The notes below the pieces were generated by a model, which was given only the letters and a program-made list of their open reading frames with translations, made no database searches and was not told where the DNA came from. Positions 24,970 to 33,339 of a DNA stretch of 64,000 nucleotides are shown here, piece after piece (the first letter of the stretch is position 1; every line of letters begins with the position of its first letter). This stretch comes from Faecalibacterium sp. An122 (GTDB lineage Bacteria; Bacillota; Clostridia; Oscillospirales; Ruminococcaceae): the NCBI RefSeq assembly GCF_002160895.1, contig NZ_NFLL01000013.1, forward strand, positions 1-64,000. Reading direction: 5' to 3'. A program made the position numbers and the translations under genes.

Positions 24970-26408
24970 ATTATGCTGTTGTTTTCCGGCTTTTGGGCTA
25001 TATTCTGCTGTGCGAGGGCGGCCTGCTGTGCCTGCCGGCCCTGGTCAGCGCCCTGTACGGCGAATGGGATATCCTGTGGATTTTCCTTTTCACCGTGGCC
25101 CTCTGCTTTGTGATCGGCCTTTCCCTCACCTTCCTGAAACCCCGCAGCAAGATCTTCCATATGCGGGAGAGCTGCGCCACCGCCGCCCTGACCTGGATTG
25201 TCATCAGTATCATGGGCGCCATTCCCTTTGTCCTGTCGGGGGCCATCCCCAACCCCATCGAGGCTCTGTTTGAGACGGTGTCGGGCTTTACCACCACCGG
25301 CGCGTCGGTGCTGGCCGACGTGGAGAGCCTGCCCATGGGTATTTTGTTCTGGCGCAGCTTCACCCACTGGATCGGCGGCATGGGCATTCTGGTGTTTCTG
25401 CTGGCGGTGATGCCCCTGACCGGCGGCAGCCACGTCAACCTGATGAAGGCCGAAAGCCCCGGCCCCCAGGTGGAAAAGATGGTGCCCTCGGTCCAGGCCA
25501 CCGCCAAGATCCTCTACACCATCTACCTGGGCATGACCGTTCTCCAGATTCTGTTCATGCTGGCGGGCGGCTGTCCCCTGATGGACTCCCTGCTGCTGAC
25601 CTTCGGCACCGCAGGCACCGGCGGCTTCGGTGTCCTGAACGACAGCCTGGGCAGCTACTCCACCTATATCCAGGTGGTGGTCACCATCTTTATGATCCTG
25701 TTCGGCGTCAACTTCAGCGTCTATTTCTATCTGACCCGCCGCAAGTTCAAAAAGGCCCTCGCCATCGAGGAAGTCCGGTGGTATCTGGCGGTCATCGCCG
25801 CCTCCATCCTGCTCATCAGCTGGAACATCCGGGACCTGTTCCCCAACTTCCTCACCGCGATGCAGCAGGCCGCCTTCCAGGTGGCCTCCATCATCACCAC
25901 CACCGGCTTCTCCAGCTGCGACTTTGACCTGTGGCCCTCCTTCTCCAAGAGCATCCTGGTGGCCCTGATGTTCATTGGCGCCTGCGCCGGCAGTACCGGC
26001 GGCGGCATGAAGATCAGCCGTCTGATGGTCCTGGCCAAGAGTATCCGCAAAGAGGTGTTCCAAACCGTTCATCCCAACGCGGTCACCCCCATCCGGGTGG
26101 ACGGCAAGCCCATCAACCACGAGACCCTCCGGTCCATCAACGTGTTCATGGCGGCTTACATCATCCTGTTTGCGTCGTCGGTGCTGCTGATCAGCCTGGA
26201 CGGCTACGACTTCACCACCAACTTCACCGCCGTGGCCGCCACCTTCAACAACATCGGCCCCGGCCTGGCGGCCGTAGGTCCCACCGCCAACTTCTCCATC
26301 TACTCCGGCTTTTCCAAGCTGGTGCTGACCTTCGACATGCTGGCCGGACGTCTGGAGCTGTTCCCCCTGCTGCTCCTGTTCGCCCCCGAGACCTGGAAGA
26401 AATTCTAA
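24966..26408 (+). CDS. trkH: Trk potassium-uptake channel subunit TrkH
   Basis: Membrane pore of the Trk K+ uptake system, 480 residues with about ten spans arranged as four pore repeats. Selectivity-loop glycines are visible in TVSGFTTTGAS (about residue 105), FGTAGTGGFG (about 215), IITTTGFSSCD (about 310) and NNIGPGL (about 430). It starts at ATG 24966 inside the end of trkA and is followed by a strong terminator, so trkA-trkH forms a closed two-gene operon for potassium and osmotic homeostasis. Confidence 0.95.
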   Translation: MNYAVVFRLLGYILLCEGGLLCLPALVSALYGEWDILWIFLFTVALCFVIGLSLTFLKPRSKIFHMRESCATAALTWIVISIMGAIPFVLSGAIPNPIEALFETVSGFTTTGASVLADVESLPMGILFWRSFTHWIGGMGILVFLLAVMPLTGGSHVNLMKAESPGPQVEKMVPSVQATAKILYTIYLGMTVLQILFMLAGGCPLMDSLLLTFGTAGTGGFGVLNDSLGSYSTYIQVVVTIFMILFGVNFSVYFYLTRRKFKKALAIEEVRWYLAVIAASILLISWNIRDLFPNFLTAMQQAAFQVASIITTTGFSSCDFDLWPSFSKSILVALMFIGACAGSTGGGMKISRLMVLAKSIRKEVFQTVHPNAVTPIRVDGKPINHETLRSINVFMAAYIILFASSVLLISLDGYDFTTNFTAVAATFNNIGPGLAAVGPTANFSIYSGFSKLVLTFDMLAGRLELFPLLLLFAPETWKKF

Positions 26409-26421
26409 TTCGCTTTTCTGC

Positions 26422-26455
26422 GCCCTCTGCCCGCCGGCAGGGGGCTTTTTTGGGC
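26422..26455 (+). terminator. trkH terminator
   Basis: GCCCTCTGCC, loop CGCC, GGCAGGGGGC, then TTTTTT. Confidence 0.9.
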
Positions 26456-26462
26456 CCAAAAC

Positions 26463-26518
26463 AAAAAATCCGCCCATTCCTGCCGATATCCGGCACGGAA
26501 CAGCGGATTTTTTTCAGA
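26463..26518 (-). terminator. Terminator of the CinA-like gene (works in either direction)
   Basis: AAAAAATCCGC pairs with GCGGATTTTTT across a loop that itself contains TGCCG/CGGCA. On the minus strand it lies directly after the 26520 stop codon. Confidence 0.75.
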
Positions 26519-26519
26519 T

Positions 26520-27497
26520 TCAGATCAGGGCCGCCCCCGAATGGGCCGGCAGCTGGCTCCCCTCCATCATGCTCTGCACCAGGCTGGGCAGGGCGGTCAG
26601 GTCTCCGTCGGTCACCCGCAGGGCGGCCGCCAGACCTGCCAGAGCCACCACCCCCAGCACAAAGGCCAGGCGCGCCGGCCAGCGGCGGCGATGCGTCTGC
26701 GGCGCCGGGAGGCTTGTCTCTGCTGAGGCAGGGTTTTCCGGCGTTTCGTCCTCCTCAGGGGCAGCGGATTCGGCGGGGGCCGCCTGGGCCTCCCACAGGG
26801 GGCCGGGCCGTTTGCCCCGGGGCACAAAGCATACTTCCGGGGACTGGCGGCGGCCTTCGGCGGCACGGCGCAGGATATCCAGCAGCCAGAGGGCGGGATT
26901 TTCCCCCGCGCCGGCCAGATAGAACCAGCTGCCCTTCCGGCCGGCCACCGCCACCAGGGTGCGCTCCTCCATCGAAAGAGCCCCCGCCGCCAGATCGGCC
27001 TTTGTCACCTTGAGGGTTGCCCGCAGGCGGTCCAGCTCCCGGGCCACCGGGCCGGCGGTTCCCTTTTTGTCCCGCCGGAGGACCAGGGCCTCGATTCGCG
27101 CGGCGGCATCGGGGTCCTCACAGCTGCCCGCCCCAAAATCAAAGACGCGGTCCACCCCGTCCCGGCCTTCCAGCCGGGGGGCCAGCAGTTCCAAGGCCAG
27201 CTTGTCCCCGCAGGCCAGCAGACGGTCCCGCTTCACCAGGGCCCGGGCGGCACAATCGGCCAGGGTCTGTTCCCCTGTGCCGTACAGCCCCGCCCGAAAG
27301 GTCCGGCGCAGCCGTCCCTCCGCCTTGTGCAGCGCGGGGGCCGGGGCCGTCAGGGCCAGAAGGGTTTCGGGCCCCTGGGACCGGCTCTCCACCTGGGTCA
27401 GGCCATACCGGCCCGCCAGTCCGGAGGCGGCCCGGCACACCTCCGCCTCCTGTACACCAAAAAACCGGAGCACCCAGCTCTCATTTGCCCCATCCAT
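26520..27497 (-). CDS. Degenerate CinA paralogue with C-terminal membrane anchor
   Basis: A 325-residue protein with no obvious name at first sight. Residues 8-210 can be aligned by eye with the KH-like middle and C-terminal domain of the adjacent CinA: WVLRFFGVQEAEV with TLRVLGGESEIEY, RAGLYGTGEQTLAD with GDAVYDEDVPGLAH, GVDRVFDFGAG with ASHVFGYGFVT, and GPVARELDRLR with GPVAAQMALGA. The N-terminal MoaB-like domain is missing, and the AESCTGG amidohydrolase motif is gone (CGDKLAL at 96-102). A Pro/Glu/Ala linker leads to one membrane span at 275-293. It is probably a catalytically inactive tandem duplicate that became tail-anchored. Function unknown. Confidence 0.6.
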   Translation of the reverse strand: MDGANESWVLRFFGVQEAEVCRAASGLAGRYGLTQVESRSQGPETLLALTAPAPALHKAEGRLRRTFRAGLYGTGEQTLADCAARALVKRDRLLACGDKLALELLAPRLEGRDGVDRVFDFGAGSCEDPDAAARIEALVLRRDKKGTAGPVARELDRLRATLKVTKADLAAGALSMEERTLVAVAGRKGSWFYLAGAGENPALWLLDILRRAAEGRRQSPEVCFVPRGKRPGPLWEAQAAPAESAAPEEDETPENPASAETSLPAPQTHRRRWPARLAFVLGVVALAGLAAALRVTDGDLTALPSLVQSMMEGSQLPAHSGAALI

Positions 27498-27584
27498 CCT
27501 TGCATTCCTCCTGTCGCTTTCTGCGGTGCATCTGAAAGCCGGTCCGGCAAGGGTGATGGCGCGCTGAAGGGTTTCAGATGGACC

Positions 27585-28901
27585 TTATAAGATCAACGCC
27601 TGGTCCAGTGCCTCCAGCGCCTCAGGCCGGGTGCAGTCCTCGGCCGTCAGGCGGCAGCAGCCCGCCGGGGCCTTGCCCTGCATCAGCCGCAGGGCCAGCT
27701 CCAGGGCCGCATGGGCCGCCCGGGCCCGGACATTTTCCCGCCCCGAACGGACGTAGTGGAATTTTTCCACCCAAACGCCGTCCTCCGTGGCACCGGCAAT
27801 ATAGACGGTGCCCACCGGGCGCACTTGGTCGCCGCCCCCCGGGCCTGCCAGCCCGGTGACCGAGACCGCTAGGTCCGCGCCGGCAGCCCGCCGGGCGCCC
27901 AGCGCCATCTGGGCCGCCACCGGTCCCGACACCACGTTGTAGCGCTCAATCACCGCCGGGTCCACCCCCAGCAGCCGGGCCTTGGCCTGTTCCCAATAGG
28001 TCACAAAGCCATAGCCGAACACATGGCTTGCCCCCGGCACTGCGGTGAGCTGCTGGGCGATGAGGCCGCCGGTGCAGCTCTCGGCGGTGGCCAGGGTCAT
28101 GCCCTTGGCCTCCAGGGTGTGGATCACGGTATGCGCCAAACCAGGTACATCTTCATCATACACCGCGTCGCCAAGAATATCATAGAACTTTTTGGCATAT
28201 GCCCGGCACATGGCCTCCCCGTCCTGGTCGCTGGCGGCCCGGGCGGTGATGCGGATTTCGCTCTCGCCGGTCTTGCAGTAGATGGCCGCGGTGGGGTTGG
28301 GGCTGCTGAGCAGGTGCCGCACACGGTACTCGATCTCGCTCTCGCCCCCCAGAACCCGCAGCGTCAGGGAGTGAAGGGTGCAGTTCTGCCGGGCCAGCAG
28401 CCAGGGCCGGACCTGTTCCGCCCACATGGCTTTCATCTCGGCCGGCACCCCCGGCATCAGGACGGCGCAGCGGCCGTCCTGCTCAAACCAGGCCCCCGGC
28501 GCGGTGCCGTGGGCGTTGGGGATTTTCCGGCCGTGAACCGGCACCATGGCCTGTTTGCGGTTGTTGGGGGTGGTCTGACGGCCCATCCGGGTGAAAAAGC
28601 TCACGATCTTCTCCCACTCCTCGGGGTCAAAGACCAGCGTATCCCCGTAGCAGGCCGCCACCGTCTCCTTGGTCAGGTCGTCGTCGGTGGGCCCCAGCCC
28701 GCCGGTGAAAACCAGCAGGTCGCAGCGGTCCTTGGCCTCCCGCACCCAGTCGGCCAGCCGCTCATGGTTATCCCCCACGGTGCTCTGGCGCTGAACGGTA
28801 ATGCCCAGCTGGGCCAGCTCCTGGCTGAGGAACTGGGCATTGGTATTCAAGATATTCCCCAGCAGCAGCTCGGTGCCCACGCTGATGATTTCTGCCGTCA
28901 T
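27585..28901 (-). CDS. cinA: CinA: nicotinamide-nucleotide amidohydrolase / ADP-ribose pyrophosphatase family
   Basis: A 438-residue two-function protein of NAD salvage. The N-terminal MoaB-like domain begins MTAEIISVGTELLLGNILNT and carries GGLGPTDDDLT. The KH-like middle spans about 175-255. The C-terminal PncC-type domain has TLATAESCTGGLIAQQL and GLAGPGG. The C-terminal domain deamidates NMN to nicotinate mononucleotide in characterised relatives. The gene lies 14 bp after thiI on the same strand, and a truncated paralogue follows. Expression is probably from upstream in the thiI unit. Confidence 0.93.
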   Translation of the reverse strand: MTAEIISVGTELLLGNILNTNAQFLSQELAQLGITVQRQSTVGDNHERLADWVREAKDRCDLLVFTGGLGPTDDDLTKETVAACYGDTLVFDPEEWEKIVSFFTRMGRQTTPNNRKQAMVPVHGRKIPNAHGTAPGAWFEQDGRCAVLMPGVPAEMKAMWAEQVRPWLLARQNCTLHSLTLRVLGGESEIEYRVRHLLSSPNPTAAIYCKTGESEIRITARAASDQDGEAMCRAYAKKFYDILGDAVYDEDVPGLAHTVIHTLEAKGMTLATAESCTGGLIAQQLTAVPGASHVFGYGFVTYWEQAKARLLGVDPAVIERYNVVSGPVAAQMALGARRAAGADLAVSVTGLAGPGGGDQVRPVGTVYIAGATEDGVWVEKFHYVRSGRENVRARAAHAALELALRLMQGKAPAGCCRLTAEDCTRPEALEALDQALIL

Positions 28902-28915
28902 GGCTCGGCCTCCCC

Positions 28916-30115
28916 TCAGTCTTCCAGCTCCAGCTCGTCATTGATGCGGATGCGCAGCCGCTCGGTCTGGGCCGCTGCCTCGGCCTCCAGCTGGACCAGG
29001 CCGGGCATGGCGGCCTCCGCCTCCAGAATCTCCTCCAGGGTGGGGCGGAGTTTGGGGTGGGGCGGGGTGAAGATGGTGCAGCAGTCCTCATAGGGCAGGA
29101 TGCTGGTCTCAAAGGTGCCGATGTGCCGGGCAGTCTCCACAATCTCGGTCTTGTCCATGCCGATCAGGGGGCGCAGAACCGGCAGGTCCTGGGCTGCATC
29201 GGTGCAGCGGAGGGCGTGGACGGTCTGGCTGGCCACCTGGGCCAGGCTCTCGCCGGTGATGAGGGCCTCGCAGCCCTGGCGCTGGGCGATCTGGCCCGCA
29301 ATCCGCATCATGCTGCGGCGCATCAGAACGGTGAACAGCATGGCGGGGGCATTGTCTCGGATATACTCCTGAGGACGGGTATAGGGCACCACAAACAGGT
29401 TGCAGCTGCCGGTGTAGACGGTGGTGCGCTGGGCCAGGGCAATCACCTTGCGGCGGGCCCGCTCAGAGGTATAGGGAGGCGAGGCGAAGTGGATGTGATC
29501 CAGCGCCAGGCCCCGCTTGGCCATACGGTAGGCCGCCACCGGGCTGTCAATGCCGCCCGACAGCATATTCAGGGCGCGGCCGCTGGTGCCCACCGGCAGA
29601 CCGCCCTCGCCGGGGGTCTTGGGGCCGTGGACGTAGGCCCCGCGGTCCCGGATTTCCACAATCACCTTGCAGTCCGGGTTGTGGACGTCCACCTTCAGCC
29701 GGGGATGACGCTCCAGCAGATAGGCGCCCAGCTCCCGCATCAGGGCGGGGCTGTCCATGGGGAAGGTCTTGTCCGAACGGCGGGCCTCCACCTTAAAGGT
29801 GACGGCATGGCGCAGGCTGTCTCCCAGATAGGACTCGGCGGTGCGGCAGATGGCGTCAAAGTCCTTTTCACAGACGGCGCTGCGGCTGACTGCCGCCAGG
29901 CCGAACACCTTGCTCACCCGCTCAAAGGCCAGGTCCAGGTCGGCCCCGTCCTCCTCCGGCTCCATGTAAAAGGTGGACTGGGCGCACCAGACGTTGAACT
30001 TGCCGGCGTCCTTCAGCCGGAAGCGCAGAATTTTCATGAGGGCGGACTCAAACTGATTCCGGTTGAGGCCCTTGAGGGACATTTCGCCCTGGTAGCCAAT
30101 GATTACTTCCTGCAT
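28916..30115 (-). CDS. thiI: tRNA 4-thiouridine synthase ThiI, short form without rhodanese domain
   Basis: Activates U8 of tRNA with ATP and inserts sulfur to make s4U. The 399 residues contain an N-terminal ferredoxin-like region, a THUMP domain (about 60-165) and a PP-loop ATP pyrophosphatase with SGGIDS at 186-191. The C-terminal rhodanese domain of the E. coli protein is missing, as in Bacillus, where a dedicated desulfurase supplies the sulfur. The adjacent cysteine desulfurase gene fits that scheme. ATG 30115 is chosen because AGGAG is seven bases upstream. Confidence 0.93.
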   Translation of the reverse strand: MQEVIIGYQGEMSLKGLNRNQFESALMKILRFRLKDAGKFNVWCAQSTFYMEPEEDGADLDLAFERVSKVFGLAAVSRSAVCEKDFDAICRTAESYLGDSLRHAVTFKVEARRSDKTFPMDSPALMRELGAYLLERHPRLKVDVHNPDCKVIVEIRDRGAYVHGPKTPGEGGLPVGTSGRALNMLSGGIDSPVAAYRMAKRGLALDHIHFASPPYTSERARRKVIALAQRTTVYTGSCNLFVVPYTRPQEYIRDNAPAMLFTVLMRRSMMRIAGQIAQRQGCEALITGESLAQVASQTVHALRCTDAAQDLPVLRPLIGMDKTEIVETARHIGTFETSILPYEDCCTIFTPPHPKLRPTLEEILEAEAAMPGLVQLEAEAAAQTERLRIRINDELELED

Positions 30116-30139
30116 ATACATTCTCCTACTATAACAATC

Positions 30140-30178
30140 TGTCAAAACAAAAGCCAGTCCGGCCCGGGCCGGACCGGC
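30140..30178 (-). terminator. Terminator between the desulfurase gene and thiI
   Basis: On the minus strand, GCCGGTCCGGCC with GGCCGGACTGGC (one G-U pair), then TTTTGTTTTG. The core is the 18-bp palindrome at 30157-30174. Termination here would lower thiI relative to the desulfurase. Confidence 0.65.
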
Positions 30179-30192
30179 CGTTTCCGGTTCCT

Positions 30193-31344
30193 TTAAAAGG
30201 ACGCCAGGGTTTTCATGCCGGCCTCAAACCGCTCCAGGAAGGCGTCCACATCCTCGGGGGTGTTGTCAGCGCAGAAGGACACCCGGATGGCGGTGTCGAT
30301 GGCCCGATCGCTGCGGCCCATGACCGCCAATGTATGGCTGGGCTCACCCCGGCCGCAGGCCGACGCCGAGGAGACATATACCTTCGCCTCGGCCAGCCAG
30401 GCCAGCATGGTCTCGCTCTTGATCCGGTTCTGGCTGAAATTCAGGATTTCAGGCACGCCGTCGGCGGGGCTGTTGATCTCCACCGTGGGGAAGGCCGCCA
30501 GCCCGGCCCGCAGCCGGTCATTCAGCTCCCGCACACGGGCGGTGCGCTCCCGCAGGGTGGGGGCCAGCTTTTGGGCAGCGGCCGCCAGGCCCAGGGCATA
30601 GGGCAGGTTCTCGGTGCCGGGCCGGATGCCCCGCTCCTGCTCGCCTCCCAGATAGGGCGGCCGGAAGCTCTGGATCAGCTTGTCGCTGAGGAACAGGCCG
30701 CCCACCCCCTTGGGGGCGTGAATCTTGTGGCCGCTGACGGTAAAGCTGTCGATGCCGCTGTCCGCCAGCTTGACCGGCAGCCGCATCCAGGCCTGGACGC
30801 CGTCCACATGGACCATCACCCGGGAGTTGATCTTTTTGGCCTCCCGGGCCAGGCGCTCCACGTCGCAGCGGGCGCCGGTCTCGTTGTTCACCATCATGCA
30901 GGCCACCAGGACGGTGGAACGATCCACCTGTTCCAGCATCCGGTCCACATCCAGCCGGCCATCGGCCTCAGGGTCCACAAACACCACCTGCCAGCCGCTG
31001 GAAGCCAGCTGCTCCAGAGGACGGCGGACGCTGGGATGCTCAAACCCCGAGCAGATGATCTTTTTGCCAAAGGTCTTGGTGAGAGCGCCGCCCAGCAGGG
31101 CCAGGTTGTTTCCCTCGCTGCCGCAGGAGGTGAAGTAAAACTCCTTGCTCTTGCAGCCGATGGTGCGGGCCAGAGCGGCCCGGGCATGGCCGAGGGCCGC
31201 CTCGCTCTCGGCGCCGGGCCGGTAAAGGGAGGAGGGATTGGCCCAGTGCTCCAGCATGGCGGTATGGATGACATCGGCCACCGCGGGGTCCACGATGGTG
31301 GTGGCCGCGTTGTCCAGATAATGCAGCGAAGGGTCTGTGCGCAT
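30193..31344 (-). CDS. Cysteine desulfurase (NifS/IscS family, NifZ-like)
   Basis: PLP enzyme that takes sulfur from cysteine as a persulfide. The 383 residues start HYLDNAATT and include the NNETG motif, PLP lysine K207 in SGHKIHAPKG and the persulfide cysteine C330 in SSASACGRG. There is no iscU or iscR beside it; thiI is next, so its main job is probably sulfur supply for tRNA thiolation, as for Bacillus NifZ-ThiI. The start is ATG 31344; a TTG codon directly before it is in frame. Confidence 0.93.
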   Translation of the reverse strand: MRTDPSLHYLDNAATTIVDPAVADVIHTAMLEHWANPSSLYRPGAESEAALGHARAALARTIGCKSKEFYFTSCGSEGNNLALLGGALTKTFGKKIICSGFEHPSVRRPLEQLASSGWQVVFVDPEADGRLDVDRMLEQVDRSTVLVACMMVNNETGARCDVERLAREAKKINSRVMVHVDGVQAWMRLPVKLADSGIDSFTVSGHKIHAPKGVGGLFLSDKLIQSFRPPYLGGEQERGIRPGTENLPYALGLAAAAQKLAPTLRERTARVRELNDRLRAGLAAFPTVEINSPADGVPEILNFSQNRIKSETMLAWLAEAKVYVSSASACGRGEPSHTLAVMGRSDRAIDTAIRVSFCADNTPEDVDAFLERFEAGMKTLASF

Positions 31345-31447
31345 CAAATTACCTGCTTTCTGTCAAGAATTCCTATTTTATAAGTATAGCATAAATCAAG
31401 CCAGGAAGAAAGGCCCCGCCGCCCCCTGGCAAAATTCACCTGCCGCC

Positions 31448-31476
31448 TTGCGCGGCGGTGGCGGGCGCTGTATAAT
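31448..31476 (+). promoter_or_regulatory. Promoter of the SGNH hydrolase gene
   Basis: TTGCGC (31448-31453), 17 bp, TATAAT (31471-31476), about 50 bp before the start codon. Confidence 0.75.
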
Positions 31477-31524
31477 AGAATCAATCATCAAAAGTCCCCG
31501 GGAAACCGGGGCAAGGAGGACCCT

Positions 31525-32523
31525 ATGGCAGACTATCAGGAATACCGCCGCCATGTTCTGCACAGGCGGTGGCGCAGGACGTTTTCCACCGTGCTGGCGT
31601 TTCTGATGCTGGTGCTGCTGTGCGGCGTATGGGTGCTGTGGCGTCAGCTCTACCCCACCCGCCGCGAAAACAAAACGCCCCAGGTCACCCTGCTGGAACA
31701 GACCCTGCCCAGCACCGAATGGCGTACCCTCAGCTACACCCGTCAGACCAGCCTCACCGTCCAGAAACTGACCGACGGCATCACCACCGCCATGGATTTC
31801 CGGCTGGCGTCCATGCCCGAAACCCAGACCGCGCCGGTGGATCTGAGCTATTTTGACAACGCCGTCTTTCTGGGAGACAGCCTGACCCAGGGCCTGCAGA
31901 TCTACGACACCGGCCTTCCCAACGCCCACTATTGTGCTTACCGCGGGGTAGGCCCCAGCGCGGTGGTCAACGGCACCACCTGCACCCGGGTGGACGGCAT
32001 CCAGGAAGTGCCGCTGGATGCAATGGTATCTTATGCCCCCGAATCCGTGTACATTCTGCTGGGCACCAACGTCCTGACCCAGGACACCGACTACACCAGT
32101 TTCCTCAACTACTACAGCCTGATGCTGGACCGCATCCGGAACCTTTTGCCGGACGCGGACATCTATGTCCAGTCCATCACGCCGGTGCGCCCCGAAGTCA
32201 GCGCCGACGCCAAGCACGCCGGCATGTATGCCGAGCGGTTCATCCGGGTCAACAATGACCTGGCGGCCCTGGCCGTGGAAAAGGGCTGCTACTTCCTGGA
32301 TCTTTGGGAGGTGCTGGCGGACGAAAACGGCGACCTGAAAGCCGAATACGCCCAACCCGACGGCTACCATCTGTTGCCTGCGGGCTATACCGCCTGGGTG
32401 GAGTACCTGCGCACCCATGTGGCCCACAACGACATTGTGAACCCCACCGAAGAACAGGTCCAGACCGCTGAGGCCGGCGTCCAGACCGAAAGTCTCCCCG
32501 CCGCAGCCAGCATCCCGGCCTGA
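31525..32523 (+). CDS. Membrane-anchored SGNH/GDSL hydrolase
   Basis: A 332-residue protein. A basic N terminus and one membrane span (about 20-42) anchor an outward-facing SGNH esterase domain. The nucleophile is S119 in GDSL (117-120), the block III motif is GTN (180-182), and the Asp-His pair is D279/H282 in DGYHLLPAGY. A Glu/Ala-rich tail follows. Such enzymes often remove or add acetyl groups on cell-wall polymers; the substrate here is not predictable. It is monocistronic, between its own promoter and a terminator shared with ridA. Confidence 0.85.
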   Translation: MADYQEYRRHVLHRRWRRTFSTVLAFLMLVLLCGVWVLWRQLYPTRRENKTPQVTLLEQTLPSTEWRTLSYTRQTSLTVQKLTDGITTAMDFRLASMPETQTAPVDLSYFDNAVFLGDSLTQGLQIYDTGLPNAHYCAYRGVGPSAVVNGTTCTRVDGIQEVPLDAMVSYAPESVYILLGTNVLTQDTDYTSFLNYYSLMLDRIRNLLPDADIYVQSITPVRPEVSADAKHAGMYAERFIRVNNDLAALAVEKGCYFLDLWEVLADENGDLKAEYAQPDGYHLLPAGYTAWVEYLRTHVAHNDIVNPTEEQVQTAEAGVQTESLPAAASIPA

Positions 32524-32543
32524 TTTCCCCTCAAAACACAAAC

Positions 32544-32585
32544 AAAAAGGACAGCGCGTCATCCGACCGCTGTCCCTTTTCTTTT
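32544..32585. terminator. Bidirectional terminator between the SGNH hydrolase gene and ridA
   Basis: GGACAGCG (32549-32556) and CGCTGTCC (32568-32575), preceded by AAAAA and followed by CTTTTCTTTTTT, so it works for both convergent genes. Confidence 0.85.
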
Positions 32586-32595
32586 TTGGTTCTTG

Positions 32596-32967
32596 TTACC
32601 GCTTGGCGATGCACTCGATCTCCAGCTTGGCGCCCTTGGGGATGGCGGCCACCTGCACGCAGCTGCGGGCGGGATACGGCTCGCTGAAAGCCTGGGCGTA
32701 GACCTGGTTCACTGCGGCGAAATCGTTGATGTCGGCCAGGAAAATCACCGTCTTGACCACGTTGGCCATGGTGAGGCCGGCCTGGGCCAGAATGGCCTTG
32801 ATGTTGGCCAGGCTCTGGGCGGCCTGCTCCTCCACGGTGTCAGCCATCAGGCCGGTGGCAGGGTTCACAGGAATCTGACCCGACACAAAGACCAGATCCC
32901 CCAGGTCCAGAGCCTGGCTGTAGGGACCGATGGCGGCGGGTGCGTTGGAAGTGGAAACAACGTTCAT
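32596..32967 (-). CDS. ridA: Reactive intermediate deaminase RidA
   Basis: A 123-residue trimeric enzyme of the YjgF/YER057c family that hydrolyses the 2-aminoacrylate/enamine produced by PLP dehydratases. Signature IGPYSQA near the N terminus, the active-site arginine in YPARSCVQV, and the final glutamate in KLEIECIAK are all present. AAAGGAG supports ATG 32967. The threonine ammonia-lyase gene, a source of the enamine substrate, is the next gene upstream on the same strand, a functionally sensible pairing. Confidence 0.95.
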   Translation of the reverse strand: MNVVSTSNAPAAIGPYSQALDLGDLVFVSGQIPVNPATGLMADTVEEQAAQSLANIKAILAQAGLTMANVVKTVIFLADINDFAAVNQVYAQAFSEPYPARSCVQVAAIPKGAKLEIECIAKR

Positions 32968-33339
32968 GGTAAGTTCTCCTTTTGCGGCAGGCTTGCGCCT
33001 GGGTGATGTATATTCGTCGAATGAAAGCCCCTGTCGAAGCGGAACGGCCCGGCCCATCACGCTGGGCTCACAGGGCCGCAGGCCGGGAGCCTTATAAAGC
33101 TGCCGGGAAACTGTCCCCTTTCGCCTGACCTGCTTCTGCGGCTGTCTGCCCATTTTTCTCTCAAAAGCAGGCGTAAAGACCGAAAAATCAGACTGGCACG
33201 ACGCTGGACTCACAGGGCCGCAGGCCGGGAACCTCCTAAAGCGGCTGGAACCTTATCGCCGGCAGGGCCTTGTGAGGACCACAGCAGTCAGCGGTACCAG
33301 GTGAAGCTTTTTGCCAAGCTTTTTCTCGAAAAAGCGGGG
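32968..33339. other. Intergenic repeat-rich region between ilvA and ridA
   Basis: These 372 bp hold no credible gene. They are built from dispersed pieces also found at 39746-40683: two copies of CACAGGGCCGC-type units (33068-33100 and 33208-33242), a CCGGCAGG...GTGAGGAC unit (33258-33290), and a solo copy of the 47-bp element end (33293-33337) that abuts the ilvA stop codon. The rest is C/T-rich and unassigned. Short frames here encode MKLFAKLF-type peptides that I treat as spurious. Confidence 0.7.
33068..33337 (+). repeat. Dispersed intergenic repeats, copy near ilvA
   Basis: CACAGGGCCGCAGGCCGGG followed by (A/G)(G/A)CC and TAAAGC occurs at 33068-33100 and 33208-33242, and again at 40248-40282 with one change. 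The solo end 33293-33337 is almost identical to 40639-40683, sharing the run from AAGCTTTTTGCCAAGC to GAAAAAGCGG. No inverted partner end was found in this gap, so it looks like a degraded or one-ended copy. Confidence 0.7.

Noticed and set aside
30128-30146. TTGACA next to TATAGT before thiI as a promoter
   Set aside because: The two boxes are only six bases apart, and the -10 would be about ten bases from the start codon.
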